A DNA stretch of 64,000 nt, taken from Sva-07 sp942492715. Its GTDB lineage: Bacteria > Actinomycetota > Acidimicrobiia > Acidimicrobiales > Ilumatobacteraceae. Numbering within the stretch: position 1 is the first letter of the stretch; every line of letters starts with the position of its first letter. Made by a program: the position numbers and the translations under genes. Below the pieces are notes generated by a model. It was not told the DNA's origin. It worked only from the letters and a program-made list of their open reading frames with translations, and made no database searches. This document shows, in pieces, positions 23,035 to 32,140 of the stretch. Where the stretch lies: the NCBI GenBank assembly GCA_942492715.1, contig CALOFW010000026.1:113918-177917 (forward strand), in the 5' to 3' direction.

Positions 23035-23040
23035 ACACTA
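23035..23040 (-). promoter_or_regulatory. Putative leaderless -10 box (TAGTGT)
   Basis: TAGTGT on the minus strand, 7 bases before GTG 23027 of the 64-residue membrane protein. It sits just past the uvrB stop codon region. Confidence 0.45.
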
Positions 23041-23046
23041 CTGGGA

Positions 23047-25173
23047 CTACTGGGCGTCGCGCAGCTCGCGTCGCAGATCGTTGATCTCGTCGCGGAGCTT
23101 GGCGGCATACTCGAATTTCAGCTCGGCCGACGCCTCGTGCATCTCCTCCTCCAACGTCTGGATGAGACGGGCGAGTTCCTGCTGGGGCAGCGACTTGAGA
23201 TCGCGCTGCACCTTGTCGCGCTCGCGCTGACGGCGCCGATCCTTGCCCGGAACGGGGGCGGTGTCGTCCGGGCGCAGCAACGAGAGGATGTCGCCGACGG
23301 CCTTGCGGATCGTCTGCGGATCGATGCCGTGCTCTTCGTTGTAGGCGATCTGCACCTTGCGGCGCCGCTGTGTCTCGTCGATCGCAGCCTGCATCGAGCG
23401 GGTGACGGTGTCGGCGTACATCACGACCTGGCCGTCGACGTTGCGGGCGGCGCGACCCATCGTCTGGATCAGCGACGTCTCCGAACGCAGGAAGCCCTCC
23501 TTGTCGGCGTCGAGGATGCACACGAGCGACACCTCGGGAAGGTCGAGGCCCTCCCGGAGCAGGTTGATGCCGACCAGCACGTCGAAGTCGCCGAGGCGCA
23601 ACCCGCGCAGGATCTCGATGCGCTGGATCGTGTCGATGTTCGAGTGCAGATAGCGCACCCGCAGGCCCTGTTCGAGGAGGTAGTCGGTGAGGTCCTCGGC
23701 CATCTTCTTCGTGAGGGTGGTGACCAGCACCCGGTCGCCGCGGGAGATGCGGTCGTTGACCATCTCCATCAGGTCGTCGATCTGGCCCTTGGTGGGCTTG
23801 ATGATCGCCTCGGGGTCGACGAGACCGGTCGGCCGCACGATCTGCTCGACGACGTTCGTCGAGACGCGCAGTTCGTAGTCGCTCGGGGTGGCGGACAGGA
23901 ACACGCACTGGTTGACGCGCTCGAGCACCTCTTCGAACGTGAGGGGCCGGTTGTCGCGCGCCGACGGCAGGCGGAAGCCGTGCTCGACCAGCATGTCCTT
24001 GCGGCTGCGGTCGCCCGCGAACTGGCCGTGCAACTGCGGCACGGCGACGTGGCTCTCGTCGATCACGAGCAGGTAGTCGTCGGGGAAGTAGTCGAGCAGG
24101 GTGAACGGCGGCTCGCCGGGCACGCGACCGTCCATGTGCATCGAGTAGTTCTCGATGCCGTTGCAGTAGCCGACCTCGCTCATCATCTCGAGGTCGTACT
24201 GGGTGCGCATCCGCAGGCGCTGCGCTTCGAGCAGCTTGTCGTTCTCCTCGAACCACTTCAGCCGCTCCTGGAGCTCGACCTCGATACCGGCCATCGCCGT
24301 GCGGAGCCGCTCGGGACCGGTGACGTAGTGCGTCGCCGGGAACACGTGCGCTCGTGACAGCTCGCTGAGCTGCTCGCCGGTGAGCGGATCGATCGTGGTG
24401 ATGCGGTCGACGGTGTCGCCGAACATCTCGATGCGCAGCACCGACTCCTCGTAGGCCGGGTGCACCTCGATCGTGTCGCCTCGGACGCGGAAGTTGCCGC
24501 GCCCGAGCGTCATGTCGTTGCGGCCGTACTGCATGTCGACGAGGCGACGCAGGATGTTGCGCATGTCGTAGTCGACGCCGACGCTGAGGTCGAGCAGGTT
24601 GCCCCGGTACTCGTCGGGGTTGCCCATGCCGTAGATGCACGACACCGAGGCGACGACGATCACGTCGCGCCGGGTGAGCAGCGCAGCGGTGGCCGAGTGC
24701 CGGAGCCGGTCGATCTCGTCGTTGATCGAGGAGTCCTTCTCGATGTAGGTGTCGCTCGACGGGATGTACGCCTCGGGCTGGTAGTAGTCGTAGTAGCTGA
24801 CGAAGTACTCGACCCGGTTGTCGGGGAAGAACTCGCGCATCTCCTGGGCGAGCTGCGCGGCGAGCGACTTGTTGGGGGCGAGGATCAGGGTCGGGCGCTG
24901 TGTCTGCTCGATGGTCCAGGCGATCGTGGCCGACTTGCCGGACCCGGTGATGCCGAGCAGCGTCTGGAAGCGCTCGCCCTCGTCGATTCCCTTGCTGAGC
25001 GCGGCGATCGCCGCCGGCTGATCGCCCGCCGGGTCGAAGTCGGACACCACTCGGAAACGGGCGTCGTCGAGCGCCGCATAGTTGCTCGCCGGTGCGGCCT
25101 CGAGCAGCAGTTCCTCCGGCGAGACGGGCGGCGAGTGGGGCGGCGAGTGGGGCGGCGTGACGGTCTCGGCCAT
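23047..25173 (-). CDS. uvrB: UvrB, excinuclease ABC subunit B
   Basis: The helicase-like, damage-verifying subunit of nucleotide excision repair, bridging UvrA and UvrC. The 708 residues show Walker A GITGSGKS (near 74), the beta-hairpin segment YYDYYQPEAYIPSSDTYIEK that clamps DNA, the DEAD-like box VIDESH, SF2 motifs VSLVCILDADKEGFLR and QTMGRAARN, and a C-terminal UVR motif (ELKFEYAAKLRDEI). The N-terminus carries a short PPHSPPHSPP tandem repeat not usual in UvrB. ATG 25173 is preferred over GTG 25176 because a TAGCAT box lies 6 bases before it. It is divergent from the UvrD2-like helicase, with palindrome R6 between them. Confidence 0.98.
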   Translation of the reverse strand: MAETVTPPHSPPHSPPVSPEELLLEAAPASNYAALDDARFRVVSDFDPAGDQPAAIAALSKGIDEGERFQTLLGITGSGKSATIAWTIEQTQRPTLILAPNKSLAAQLAQEMREFFPDNRVEYFVSYYDYYQPEAYIPSSDTYIEKDSSINDEIDRLRHSATAALLTRRDVIVVASVSCIYGMGNPDEYRGNLLDLSVGVDYDMRNILRRLVDMQYGRNDMTLGRGNFRVRGDTIEVHPAYEESVLRIEMFGDTVDRITTIDPLTGEQLSELSRAHVFPATHYVTGPERLRTAMAGIEVELQERLKWFEENDKLLEAQRLRMRTQYDLEMMSEVGYCNGIENYSMHMDGRVPGEPPFTLLDYFPDDYLLVIDESHVAVPQLHGQFAGDRSRKDMLVEHGFRLPSARDNRPLTFEEVLERVNQCVFLSATPSDYELRVSTNVVEQIVRPTGLVDPEAIIKPTKGQIDDLMEMVNDRISRGDRVLVTTLTKKMAEDLTDYLLEQGLRVRYLHSNIDTIQRIEILRGLRLGDFDVLVGINLLREGLDLPEVSLVCILDADKEGFLRSETSLIQTMGRAARNVDGQVVMYADTVTRSMQAAIDETQRRRKVQIAYNEEHGIDPQTIRKAVGDILSLLRPDDTAPVPGKDRRRQRERDKVQRDLKSLPQQELARLIQTLEEEMHEASAELKFEYAAKLRDEINDLRRELRDAQ

Positions 25174-25179
25174 CACGGC

Positions 25180-25185
25180 ATGCTA
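25180..25185 (-). promoter_or_regulatory. Putative leaderless -10 box (TAGCAT) for uvrB
   Basis: TAGCAT on the minus strand, 6 bases before ATG 25173. Confidence 0.45.
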
Positions 25186-25221
25186 CCGAAGGAACACCTG
25201 TTCGCCAGCCCGAACACCGCG

Positions 25222-25264
25222 AGCGATGAGCGAACCGACCGGATACCGGGGTTTCGCTCATCGC
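25222..25264. repeat. 44-bp palindromic repeat, copy R6
   Basis: AGCGATGAGCGAA and TTTCGCTCATCGC arms, inner stem CCGG-ATA-CCGG; orientation as R1. It lies in the divergent promoter region of uvrB and the helicase gene, so it cannot be a terminator here. Confidence 0.9.
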
Positions 25265-25287
25265 GGGACGGTGGAGGACGGAACTCG

Positions 25288-25293
25288 TACAGT
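25288..25293 (+). promoter_or_regulatory. Putative leaderless -10 box (TACAGT) for helicase
   Basis: TACAGT lies 6 bases before GTG 25300. It supports this start over GTG 25306, although a GGAG at 25297-25300 would suit the latter. Confidence 0.4.
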
Positions 25294-25299
25294 TGCGGA

Positions 25300-27198
25300 G
25301 TGGACGTGGATGCCCTGATCGCCGATCTCGACGCCGATCAGCGTGCGGCGGTCACGACCGAGTCGCAGCTCGTCGCGGTGATCGCCGGGGCCGGATCGGG
25401 CAAGACCCGGGTGTTGACCCGTCGGATCGCCTACCGGATCGCCATCGGGACCGCCGACGCCCGGCACACCCTCGCGCTCACCTTCACCCGCGAGGCCGCG
25501 GGCGAGATGCGGCGGCGGCTGCACCGCCTCGGCCTGCGCGACCACGTGGAGGCCGGAACGTTCCACTCGGTGATGCTCGGCATCCTCAAGCAACGCTGGG
25601 CCGACACCGAACGACGCCCGCTCACCGTGGTGTCCGACCGGCGCCGCCTGCTCAGCGACTCGATCGACGCGGGCGACCGCAGACAACTCGCTGCGTTCCT
25701 CGCCGAGATCGACTGGGCGTCGGCACGAGGGATCGATGCCGGGTCCTACCCGTCGGCGGCTCGCCGCGCTCAGCGACGCCCCTCGCCCGGCATCGACCGG
25801 TGCGCCGGGGCCTACACGGCGTTCCAGACGCTCAAGCGGCGGCGCGGCGTGATCGACTTCGACGACGTGCTCGCCCACACCGTTCGCGACCTGCGCCGCG
25901 ACGCCGAGTTCGCCGACACCGTCCGGTGGCGGTTCCGGCACCTCCTCGTCGACGAGGCCCAGGACCTCAACCCGCTCCAACACGCCCTGGTCGATCTCCT
26001 GCGGGCCGGACGTGACGACGTGTTCCTCGTGGGGGATCCGTCACAGGCGGTGTACGGATTCAACGGGGCCGACCCGAGCCTGCTCGTCGACGTCGAGACG
26101 CGGTTTCCCGGGGTCGAGATCATCCGCCTGCCGGTGAACCATCGCAGCACACCGCAGGTCGTCGCCGCCGGCGTCCACGTCCTCGCCACGAGCGGTCAAC
26201 CGAGCGGGCTCGTGTCGAACCGCGCCGATGGCCCCGTGGTCGAGGAACTGGTCGCCGACGACGAGCTCGACGAGGCGAACCGGGCGGCGCAGTTCGTCCT
26301 GCGGTGCGACCCCAACCTCGTGCGCACCGGCGAGATCGCCGTCCTCGCCCGCACGAACGCGCAGCTCCCCGGATTCGCCGAGGCGCTCGAACGAGTCGGC
26401 ATCGCCGTCCGTCGGTCGGCCACCGCATCCGGCTCCCCGCTCCAGGTCGCCGTCCGCCAGGCGGCGGCGCTGGGATCCCCCTCACGATTGCGCGGGTGGG
26501 CCCACGACATCCTCGACGCTCCCCCGGAGGCGGCCGGCCCCGGCGTCGCCTCCGACCGGACCGACGACATCGAGCCGGAGCGACGCGTCGCTGCGGCAGC
26601 GCTCGACTTCCTCCGCGAACAACCGCTCGGCGACGGTGCCACCTTCCGCGCCTGGGTGGCGACCACCAACCCGTTCGACGACGCGTCCACCGACGGCGTC
26701 GACGTCCTCACCTTCCACAGCGCGAAGGGCCGCGAGTGGCACACCGTCGTCGTCACCGGCGTGGAGAGCGGTCTCGTGCCGCACAAGTCCGCCACCACCG
26801 CCGAGGCGCGGTCGGAAGAGGCCCGGCTGCTCTACGTGGCGCTCACGCGCGCCACCGATCGCCTGCTCGTCAGCCATGCCACCCGGCGAGGCGGATACGC
26901 CCGCACCGTCAGCCCGTTGATCCACGACATCGATCTCGACGACGCGCCGCCCGCTCCTCCGCCTCGCCGGGTTCGCGCCCGCACCGATCCACTGATCGAG
27001 TCGCTGCGTGCATGGCGCGACGATGCAGCCCGCCGTGCCGACATCCTCCCGGTCCAGCTCTGCAGCGACCGCGATCTCAAGGCGATCGCGTCAGCTCGGC
27101 CGACCACGGTCGACGAACTCGTCGAGGCCACATCGTTCGGTCTGATGACCGCCGAGAAGCTCGCACCGCAGATCGTCGAGATCGTCCGCTCGACCTGA
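25300..27198 (+). CDS. UvrD2-like superfamily I DNA helicase with HRDC domain
   Basis: A 3'-5' DNA helicase/ATPase of 632 residues. SF1 motifs in order: AGAGSGKTRVLTRR (Walker A), LTFTREAAGEMRRRL, LLVDEAQDLNPLQ (Walker B), FLVGDPSQAVYGFNGA, LPVNHRSTPQ, DVLTFHSAKGREWHTVVV and LLYVALTRATDRL. The C-terminal 60 residues (CSDRDLKAIASARPTTVDEL) look like an HRDC domain, as in mycobacterial UvrD2. The protein is shorter than that homologue, and I see no four-cysteine motif before HRDC. It is divergent from uvrB, which fits a repair role. Confidence 0.9.
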   Translation: MDVDALIADLDADQRAAVTTESQLVAVIAGAGSGKTRVLTRRIAYRIAIGTADARHTLALTFTREAAGEMRRRLHRLGLRDHVEAGTFHSVMLGILKQRWADTERRPLTVVSDRRRLLSDSIDAGDRRQLAAFLAEIDWASARGIDAGSYPSAARRAQRRPSPGIDRCAGAYTAFQTLKRRRGVIDFDDVLAHTVRDLRRDAEFADTVRWRFRHLLVDEAQDLNPLQHALVDLLRAGRDDVFLVGDPSQAVYGFNGADPSLLVDVETRFPGVEIIRLPVNHRSTPQVVAAGVHVLATSGQPSGLVSNRADGPVVEELVADDELDEANRAAQFVLRCDPNLVRTGEIAVLARTNAQLPGFAEALERVGIAVRRSATASGSPLQVAVRQAAALGSPSRLRGWAHDILDAPPEAAGPGVASDRTDDIEPERRVAAAALDFLREQPLGDGATFRAWVATTNPFDDASTDGVDVLTFHSAKGREWHTVVVTGVESGLVPHKSATTAEARSEEARLLYVALTRATDRLLVSHATRRGGYARTVSPLIHDIDLDDAPPAPPPRRVRARTDPLIESLRAWRDDAARRADILPVQLCSDRDLKAIASARPTTVDELVEATSFGLMTAEKLAPQIVEIVRST

Positions 27199-27235
27199 CG
27201 ACGGCCCGGTCCAAGAGTCGGGGACCAGCCGGGAT

Positions 27236-28009
27236 TCAGTCGGCGAGGTCGACGATGACCGGCGCGTGATCGCTCGGCTGCTTGCCCTTTCGGGCGTTGC
27301 GATCGACCACGCACCACTCGGCTCGGGCTGCGACCGACGCAGAGCACATCAGCAGGTCGATGCGCATGCCACGCCCCTGGTGGAAGTCGCCTCCGCGGTA
27401 GTCCCACCACGAGTACACCCGATCGTCGGCGTGCTGCCGGCGGAACACGTCGACGAGACCCCACCGCTCCAGTGCCGCCAGCCGATCGCGTTCGGCGTCG
27501 CTCACGTGGGTGGCACCGACGAGCTTCGACGGGTCGTGGACGTCACGGTCGTCGGGCGCGATGTTGTAGTCGCCGCCGACGATCACGTCCCGCTCCGGAT
27601 CGGTGTCGGCATCGAGGTGAGCGACCAGCCGATCGAGCCACGACAGCTTGTACGTGTAGTGGTCGTCGTCGAGGGAGCGACCGTTGGGGACGTAGACACT
27701 GCTCACGCGCACCCCGCCGCACGTGGCGGTGATGATCCGCGCGTCGGGATCGGGCTCGACGTCACCCGCGAAGTTCGTCACGACGTCGTCGATGCCGACC
27801 TTCGACAGGATGGCGACGCCGTTCCACTGGCCCTGCCCGTAGTGGGCGCTCGAGTAACCGAGCGCCTCGAACGAGAGCGCCGGAAACGCATCGTCGGCCA
27901 GCTTGGTCTCCTGGAGCAGCAGCACGTCGGGCTGCACCTCGGTGACCCACTCCTCCACGCGCTCCTGCCGGGCGCGCAGGGAGTTGATGTTCCAGGTGAC
28001 GACGCGCAT
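27236..28009 (-). CDS. xthA: Exodeoxyribonuclease III (ExoIII/Xth family)
   Basis: A 257-residue Mg-dependent AP endonuclease/3' exonuclease of base excision repair. The family motifs are complete: WNINSLRARQ, LLQETKLADD (Mg-binding Glu), VYVPNGRS, GGDYNIAPDDRDVHD (catalytic Asp/Asn), GMRIDLLM and the terminal SDHAPVIVDL (catalytic Asp-His). The start ATG lies one base beyond the corrected stop codon of the upstream NYN-S1 gene, so the two are likely co-transcribed and translationally coupled. Confidence 0.96.
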   Translation of the reverse strand: MRVVTWNINSLRARQERVEEWVTEVQPDVLLLQETKLADDAFPALSFEALGYSSAHYGQGQWNGVAILSKVGIDDVVTNFAGDVEPDPDARIITATCGGVRVSSVYVPNGRSLDDDHYTYKLSWLDRLVAHLDADTDPERDVIVGGDYNIAPDDRDVHDPSKLVGATHVSDAERDRLAALERWGLVDVFRRQHADDRVYSWWDYRGGDFHQGRGMRIDLLMCSASVAARAEWCVVDRNARKGKQPSDHAPVIVDLAD

Positions 28010-28010
28010 G

Positions 28011-29436
28011 TCAGCTGCCGGCCGACCCGGCCGCGGACTTCTTCGCCGGCGCCTTCTTCGCAGCAGTCTTCTTCGACGGCGCCTTTCTTGCTCGCCGCCT
28101 TCTTCGCCGGAGCCTTCTTGGCAGGCGCCTTCTTCGCTGCGGCCTTCTTCGCAGGGGCCTTCTTCGCTGCGGACTTCTTCGCAGGGGCCTTCTTCGCTGC
28201 CGCCTTCTTCGCCGGCGCCTTCTTGGCGGGCGCCTTCTTCGCCGCAGCAGCCTTCTTGGCCGGGGCCTTCTTCGCGGCGGCCTTCTTCGCAGGAGCCGCG
28301 CGCTTCGCCCTCGAACGCTTCACGGGTTCGGTGTCATCGGGAGCGCTCGCGTCGTCGACCGGTTGGTCGGCCGTGGTCGGTGCCTCGTCCCCAGACGGCG
28401 CCGCCTTCCGCGAACCACGCTTCCTCGATGCGGCCGGCGCTTCCGCTGCGCCCTCCTCCGCCTGCTCCTGCTGGGCCGCGGCAATCGCCGCCTCGGCCAT
28501 GTCCGGAAGGGCGCAATCGATACTGCGGCGCGACGGGGCGAAGCTGACCACCACGAGGGTCACCGATTCGCCGAGCTTCATCACCTTGCGAGCGCTCGGC
28601 GGTGGCGGGTCGGCCATCAGCCGCAGTGGCACGTAGCCGCGCACGCCGTTCTCGCCGATCGAGATGTAGGCGCCGTGCGAGGAGTACGACTCGACCGTGC
28701 CGTTGACACTGGTTCCCACCGGATGATGTTCGACGAACTCGAGGAACGGCATCAGCTCGTTGACGGTCTCTCCCGCCTTGGGCGAGTTCTGCCGCGTCCC
28801 CGAGCTGCGCTGCTTCTTGGTCGTTGCCGCCGCGGCCTCGTCTTCGGCCTTCTGGGCTCGGCTCGGTGGCGGGGTCTTCGGGACGGGCATCGGCTGGTTC
28901 GCCGCCTCGCTCCCCTTGCGGCCGCTGCGCTTGTCCTTGTCGTTCTCCTTCTTCGAGCCGCGACGGCCCGACCCCTTCGAACCGGTCGCCTTTCGGCTCA
29001 CCGGTCCGCGCACAGGGACCCGGTCGACGAACACCCATCCGACGTGCGGCACCGGCTTGCCGCCGATCAGCCGCCCCTCGTCGAAGAGCCAGTCGTAGTC
29101 GGCATGGAACTCCTGGAAGGAGTCGTTCGACAGGATCGATGCGTTCGACTTCTGCGCGATGGCGAGGACGAAGGCATCGCCTCGTCCGACGGCACCGGCG
29201 GGAGGGGCGACGAGTTCGTTGTTGGAGATCCCCTCCTCGAACTCCTTCACCTCCTTCTTGTCGATGCGATGCCCGAAGGTGGCGTCGACCACGACCGTGA
29301 TCGCCGCATCGGGGTACTCCTCCATGAAGCTCATCACCGCCTCACTGAGCTGGGCGAGGCTGGGCAGCGAGCGGCCCTCGGTGGCGATGTTGGACCCGTC
29401 GACCACGACGTGGGCAGGCCCGTTGGATGATGTCAT
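28011..29436 (-). CDS. NYN/PIN-type ribonuclease domain + S1 RNA-binding domain + histone H1-like tail (frameshifted)
   Basis: A predicted RNA-cleaving protein of about 474 residues. Residues 7-150 form a NYN/Zc3h12a-like nuclease domain with the acidic motifs VVVDGSNIA, VVVDATFG, GRGDAFVLAIA and SNDSFQEF. A charged linker (KENDKDKRSGRKG) leads to an S1 domain near 255-325 (GTSVNGTVESYSSHGAYISI). An acidic stretch then gives way to a lysine/alanine tail of repeated KKAPAKKAA units, like histone H1. An extra T in the TTT at 28084-28086 shifts the frame. With one base fewer the tail ends AGSAGS and stops at 28011, directly before xthA; as written the frame runs antisense-like through xthA. Start ATG 29436 follows AGGA. 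Known of the family: NYN domains are RNases. Inferred: nucleoid- or ribosome-associated RNA turnover. Confidence 0.82.
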
Positions 29437-29514
29437 TGCTTCTCGTTCCTGAGTCGGTTGGGGCACGCCGCACGCCTCGAGACTTCGATGACGTCGGCTG
29501 CCGCGCTCCCATCG

Positions 29515-29520
29515 TAGGCT
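29515..29520 (+). promoter_or_regulatory. Putative leaderless -10 box (TAGGCT)
   Basis: TAGGCT lies 8 bases before ATG 29529 of the HAD-family gene; there is no Shine-Dalgarno. Confidence 0.45.
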
Positions 29521-29528
29521 CGCCCGTC

Positions 29529-30146
29529 ATGATCCGAGCAGTGCTCTGGGATTTCGGTGGCGTGATCCTCTCCAGTCCCTTCGAGGCGTTCAACCGGTAC
29601 GAGGCGGCCAACGGGCTCCCGCTCGACTTCATCCGGTCGGTCAACGCCACCAATCCCGACACCAACGCGTGGGCCCGGCTCGAACGCAACGACGTGTCGC
29701 CCGAGGACTTCGACGCACTGTTCGCCGACGAATCCGAGGCACTCGGCAACCGGGTTCCCGGCGCCGATGTGCTCGGCCTCCTGTCGGGCGAGATCCGACC
29801 CGAGATGGTCATGGCGCTCGACCGGGTGATCCGCGCCGGCTACCGGACCGCCTGTCTGACCAACAACGTCGTCGGTGGCGAACAGCGCATGGACGTCGGC
29901 GACGTGATGGTGATGTTCGACCACATCGTCGAGTCGAGCAAGGTCGGCTGCCGCAAGCCCGAACCGCGGTTCTACGAGATCGCCTGCGAGCTGGTCGGCG
30001 TCGAGCCGGCGGAGTGCGTGTTCCTCGACGACCTCGGGATCAACCTCAAGCCGGCCAAGGCGATGGGCATGACCACCATCAAGGTCGGCGCCGCCGATCA
30101 GGCGATCACCGAGTTGGAGTCAGTGCTCGGAATCAACCTGCGCTGA
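29529..30146 (+). CDS. HAD-superfamily hydrolase (epoxide hydrolase N-terminal phosphatase-like)
   Basis: A 205-residue predicted phosphatase. Motif I is LWDFGGVI, with Asp8 as nucleophile and glycine at the usual second Asp, as in the HAD subgroup related to the N-terminal phosphatase of soluble epoxide hydrolase. Motif II is ACLTNNVVGG, motif III lies in CRKPEPRFYEIA, and motif IV is VFLDDLGINLKPAK. The substrate is unknown. It is divergent from the NYN-S1 gene and ends three bases before the convergent lipoprotein hydrolase. Confidence 0.9.
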   Translation: MIRAVLWDFGGVILSSPFEAFNRYEAANGLPLDFIRSVNATNPDTNAWARLERNDVSPEDFDALFADESEALGNRVPGADVLGLLSGEIRPEMVMALDRVIRAGYRTACLTNNVVGGEQRMDVGDVMVMFDHIVESSKVGCRKPEPRFYEIACELVGVEPAECVFLDDLGINLKPAKAMGMTTIKVGAADQAITELESVLGINLR

Positions 30147-30149
30147 CGC

Positions 30150-31811
30150 TCACCGCTGATCGATCTCCACGAACACGGACTCGTCGGCGACCGCCGTCAC
30201 GTCGCCAGGCCCGTCGCGGAGGTGTTCGTCGAGGAAGGCAAGCGACAGATCGAACGCAGCGTCGTACTGATTCGCCGTCGGGTCGAGCCATTCGAGGTGT
30301 TGCGCTCCTTCGATCACCGCCAACGTGCTCGGCCCGTCGGTCGCATCGTGGAACGCACGGATGGCATCGACCGAGATCTGGCGGTCAGCGTCGGAGGCGA
30401 CGTGGAGAATCGGTGCGGTGCTCGCCAGACGTGCGCTGTCGAAGTCGTATGGAGTGCCGGCGTGGGCCACGACGGCACCGATCCTGCCGTCCTGACAGCA
30501 ATCGGCGGTCAGCAGGCCGAAGCCGGTGGTGGCGCCGCCGGAGTGGCCGATCAGGCCGATCCGCTCGAGGTCGGTGACCGAGGCGAGGTCGGCGGGCAGC
30601 GCACCACGCTCGATCTCGTCGATCACGAACGTCACGTCGGCGGGTTGCTGGGGAACACCGAAGACCGAGCCGCCCGGGAAAGTCGACTCCGGGAACCGCA
30701 CGGTGACGACCACGAAGCCGTGCGAGGCGAGCCGGCGATCGGCGGGCAATGAGATCGCCGCATCGAACAGCGCCGGCGCGACGACGATGAGGGGGAACGA
30801 CCCGTCGGCCGGATCGGCGCCGAACCCGCCGGCCTCCGACGGGTACGCAACGCTCAACAGCAACCTGCGCTCGTCGCTCGACGGGACGATCAGCCCGCGG
30901 TCGTCACGCACCTCGGTGGTGGGGCGGGCGGCATCGACCACCTCGAGTTCAGCGCGTCCGATGTTGAACGGACCGAAGCCGCTCATCGAGGAGCCACTCG
31001 GGATCGGCGGGAGCCCCAGCGAATACCCGGTCGGCGGTCCGAACCGCAGCCCCGAGAACAGGTGATCGTTCACCTCGTCCCTCCACCCGTCGAACGAGTC
31101 CTCCGGGGCCTCGACGGCAACGATGATCGGTTCCTCCGGCCCGTCGATCGCCCAGTACTCCTGCGTGTAGCCGGGCGGATGCCCCCACTGGTTCTGGAAC
31201 CCGGTCGTGTTGAACAGCGCCGTGAACCAACAGCCGTCGCAGGAATCGGCAAACCCGACGCGCCACACCTCGGCGGGCAGCCCACCGAGTTCGTCGCTTC
31301 GGCGTTCGAGGACCTCCATTCGATCGCGCGACCGCAGGAATTCGTCGAGGTCGACCGACGCAGCTGAACGCGACCGGTGACGGCCAACGCCATCGGTGTC
31401 GATCAGCGTGTCGACCACCATGATCGCGACGCCGCGATAGGCGTCGGGACTCGACCCGAGCGACACGATCTCGATCATGCCGGGAGACGCCCGCTCCAGG
31501 CGGAACGACTCGGTCGTCGTCAGCTCGAGGCGGAGCGGGAGCAGATCCGAGGTGTACTCGCCCGGGCTCAGCAGGCCGAGGTCGGAGAGCTCGGTCGGGT
31601 CGCTCCGCCCCACGTCCGTTGTGGCCGTCTCGGTCTCCGCCGCCCGTGTGCGGGGCGGTTGGTCGACCGCTGTACCAGTGCCGCTCGCCGACGTCGTCGC
31701 CGGCGACGACGTGGCACTCGAACTCGGCCCGGTGGTGTCCGAACCACTGGCACAGCCGGCGACGAACATCACCCCGGCCGACAGCAGAGCGAGGGACCGA
31801 CGCCTGGTCAT
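30150..31811 (-). CDS. Lipoprotein with C-terminal alpha/beta-hydrolase domain
   Basis: A 553-residue exported lipoprotein: signal LALLSAGVMFVAGC with the lipobox VAGC and a Ser/Thr-rich linker. An N-terminal domain of unknown type (to about 270) is followed by an alpha/beta-hydrolase domain of the dienelactone hydrolase/PAF-acetylhydrolase type. This domain has a nucleophile elbow GHSGGATTG, with the remaining triad probably in the C-terminus (HVASDADRQIS; GAQHLEWLD). It is likely an extracytoplasmic esterase or lipase with unknown substrate. It is divergent from the BTAD regulator gene, which could control it. Confidence 0.85.
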   Translation of the reverse strand: MTRRRSLALLSAGVMFVAGCASGSDTTGPSSSATSSPATTSASGTGTAVDQPPRTRAAETETATTDVGRSDPTELSDLGLLSPGEYTSDLLPLRLELTTTESFRLERASPGMIEIVSLGSSPDAYRGVAIMVVDTLIDTDGVGRHRSRSAASVDLDEFLRSRDRMEVLERRSDELGGLPAEVWRVGFADSCDGCWFTALFNTTGFQNQWGHPPGYTQEYWAIDGPEEPIIVAVEAPEDSFDGWRDEVNDHLFSGLRFGPPTGYSLGLPPIPSGSSMSGFGPFNIGRAELEVVDAARPTTEVRDDRGLIVPSSDERRLLLSVAYPSEAGGFGADPADGSFPLIVVAPALFDAAISLPADRRLASHGFVVVTVRFPESTFPGGSVFGVPQQPADVTFVIDEIERGALPADLASVTDLERIGLIGHSGGATTGFGLLTADCCQDGRIGAVVAHAGTPYDFDSARLASTAPILHVASDADRQISVDAIRAFHDATDGPSTLAVIEGAQHLEWLDPTANQYDAAFDLSLAFLDEHLRDGPGDVTAVADESVFVEIDQR

Positions 31812-32140
31812 GTCGTCACACGTCCGCGGCGAGCGAACGCGCCACCACGACCCCCGTCGTCGAGCTCAGGTCGTGCAGGACCTCGAAGCCCCGTACGTCG
31901 AAGTCGTCGAATCCCTCGGTCGCCCGCGCCGACCGCGACGACGACCGCCGCCGCTCGTCGCCTCGCCACTGTCGCCGTCCCGAGTCGTGTCGTCGCCATC
32001 TCGGACCCCCCTTCTCCGTCGTGCCGTCGTTGCCGTCGTGCGGCCCCTCGAGAGACCATGGTGGAGACCGCTCATCACACGCCGTCAACGACCGGCAACG
32101 TCGGGGATCCGTCGCGACAACGTGCGATAACGTCGTCGTC
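31812..32140. other. Divergent intergenic region, possible small minus-strand ORF
   Basis: 329 bases between the lipoprotein hydrolase and the BTAD regulator. A minus-strand ORF starts at ATG 31999 after a GGAGAAGGGGGG stretch, and its stop overlaps the lipoprotein start as ATGA. However, the coding-like stretch in its second half (ATEGFDDFDVRGFEVLHD, strong third-position GC) is in a different frame ending at 31816. A frameshifted small protein of 60-70 residues is possible but not established. Confidence 0.3.
32128..32133 (+). promoter_or_regulatory. Putative leaderless -10 box (TAACGT) for BTAD regulator
   Basis: TAACGT lies exactly 7 bases before GTG 32141. It fixes the start of a regulator whose frame is open far upstream. 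Confidence 0.5.

Noticed and set aside
25222..25264. Palindrome R6 as a transcription terminator
   Set aside because: It lies between the starts of two divergent genes, where no transcript needs to end.
28080..28095. Programmed ribosomal frameshift in the NYN-S1 gene
   Set aside because: The shift needed is +1 at AAGAAAGGC, which is not a recognised slippery site, and the shifted stop fits an ordinary gene end beside xthA.
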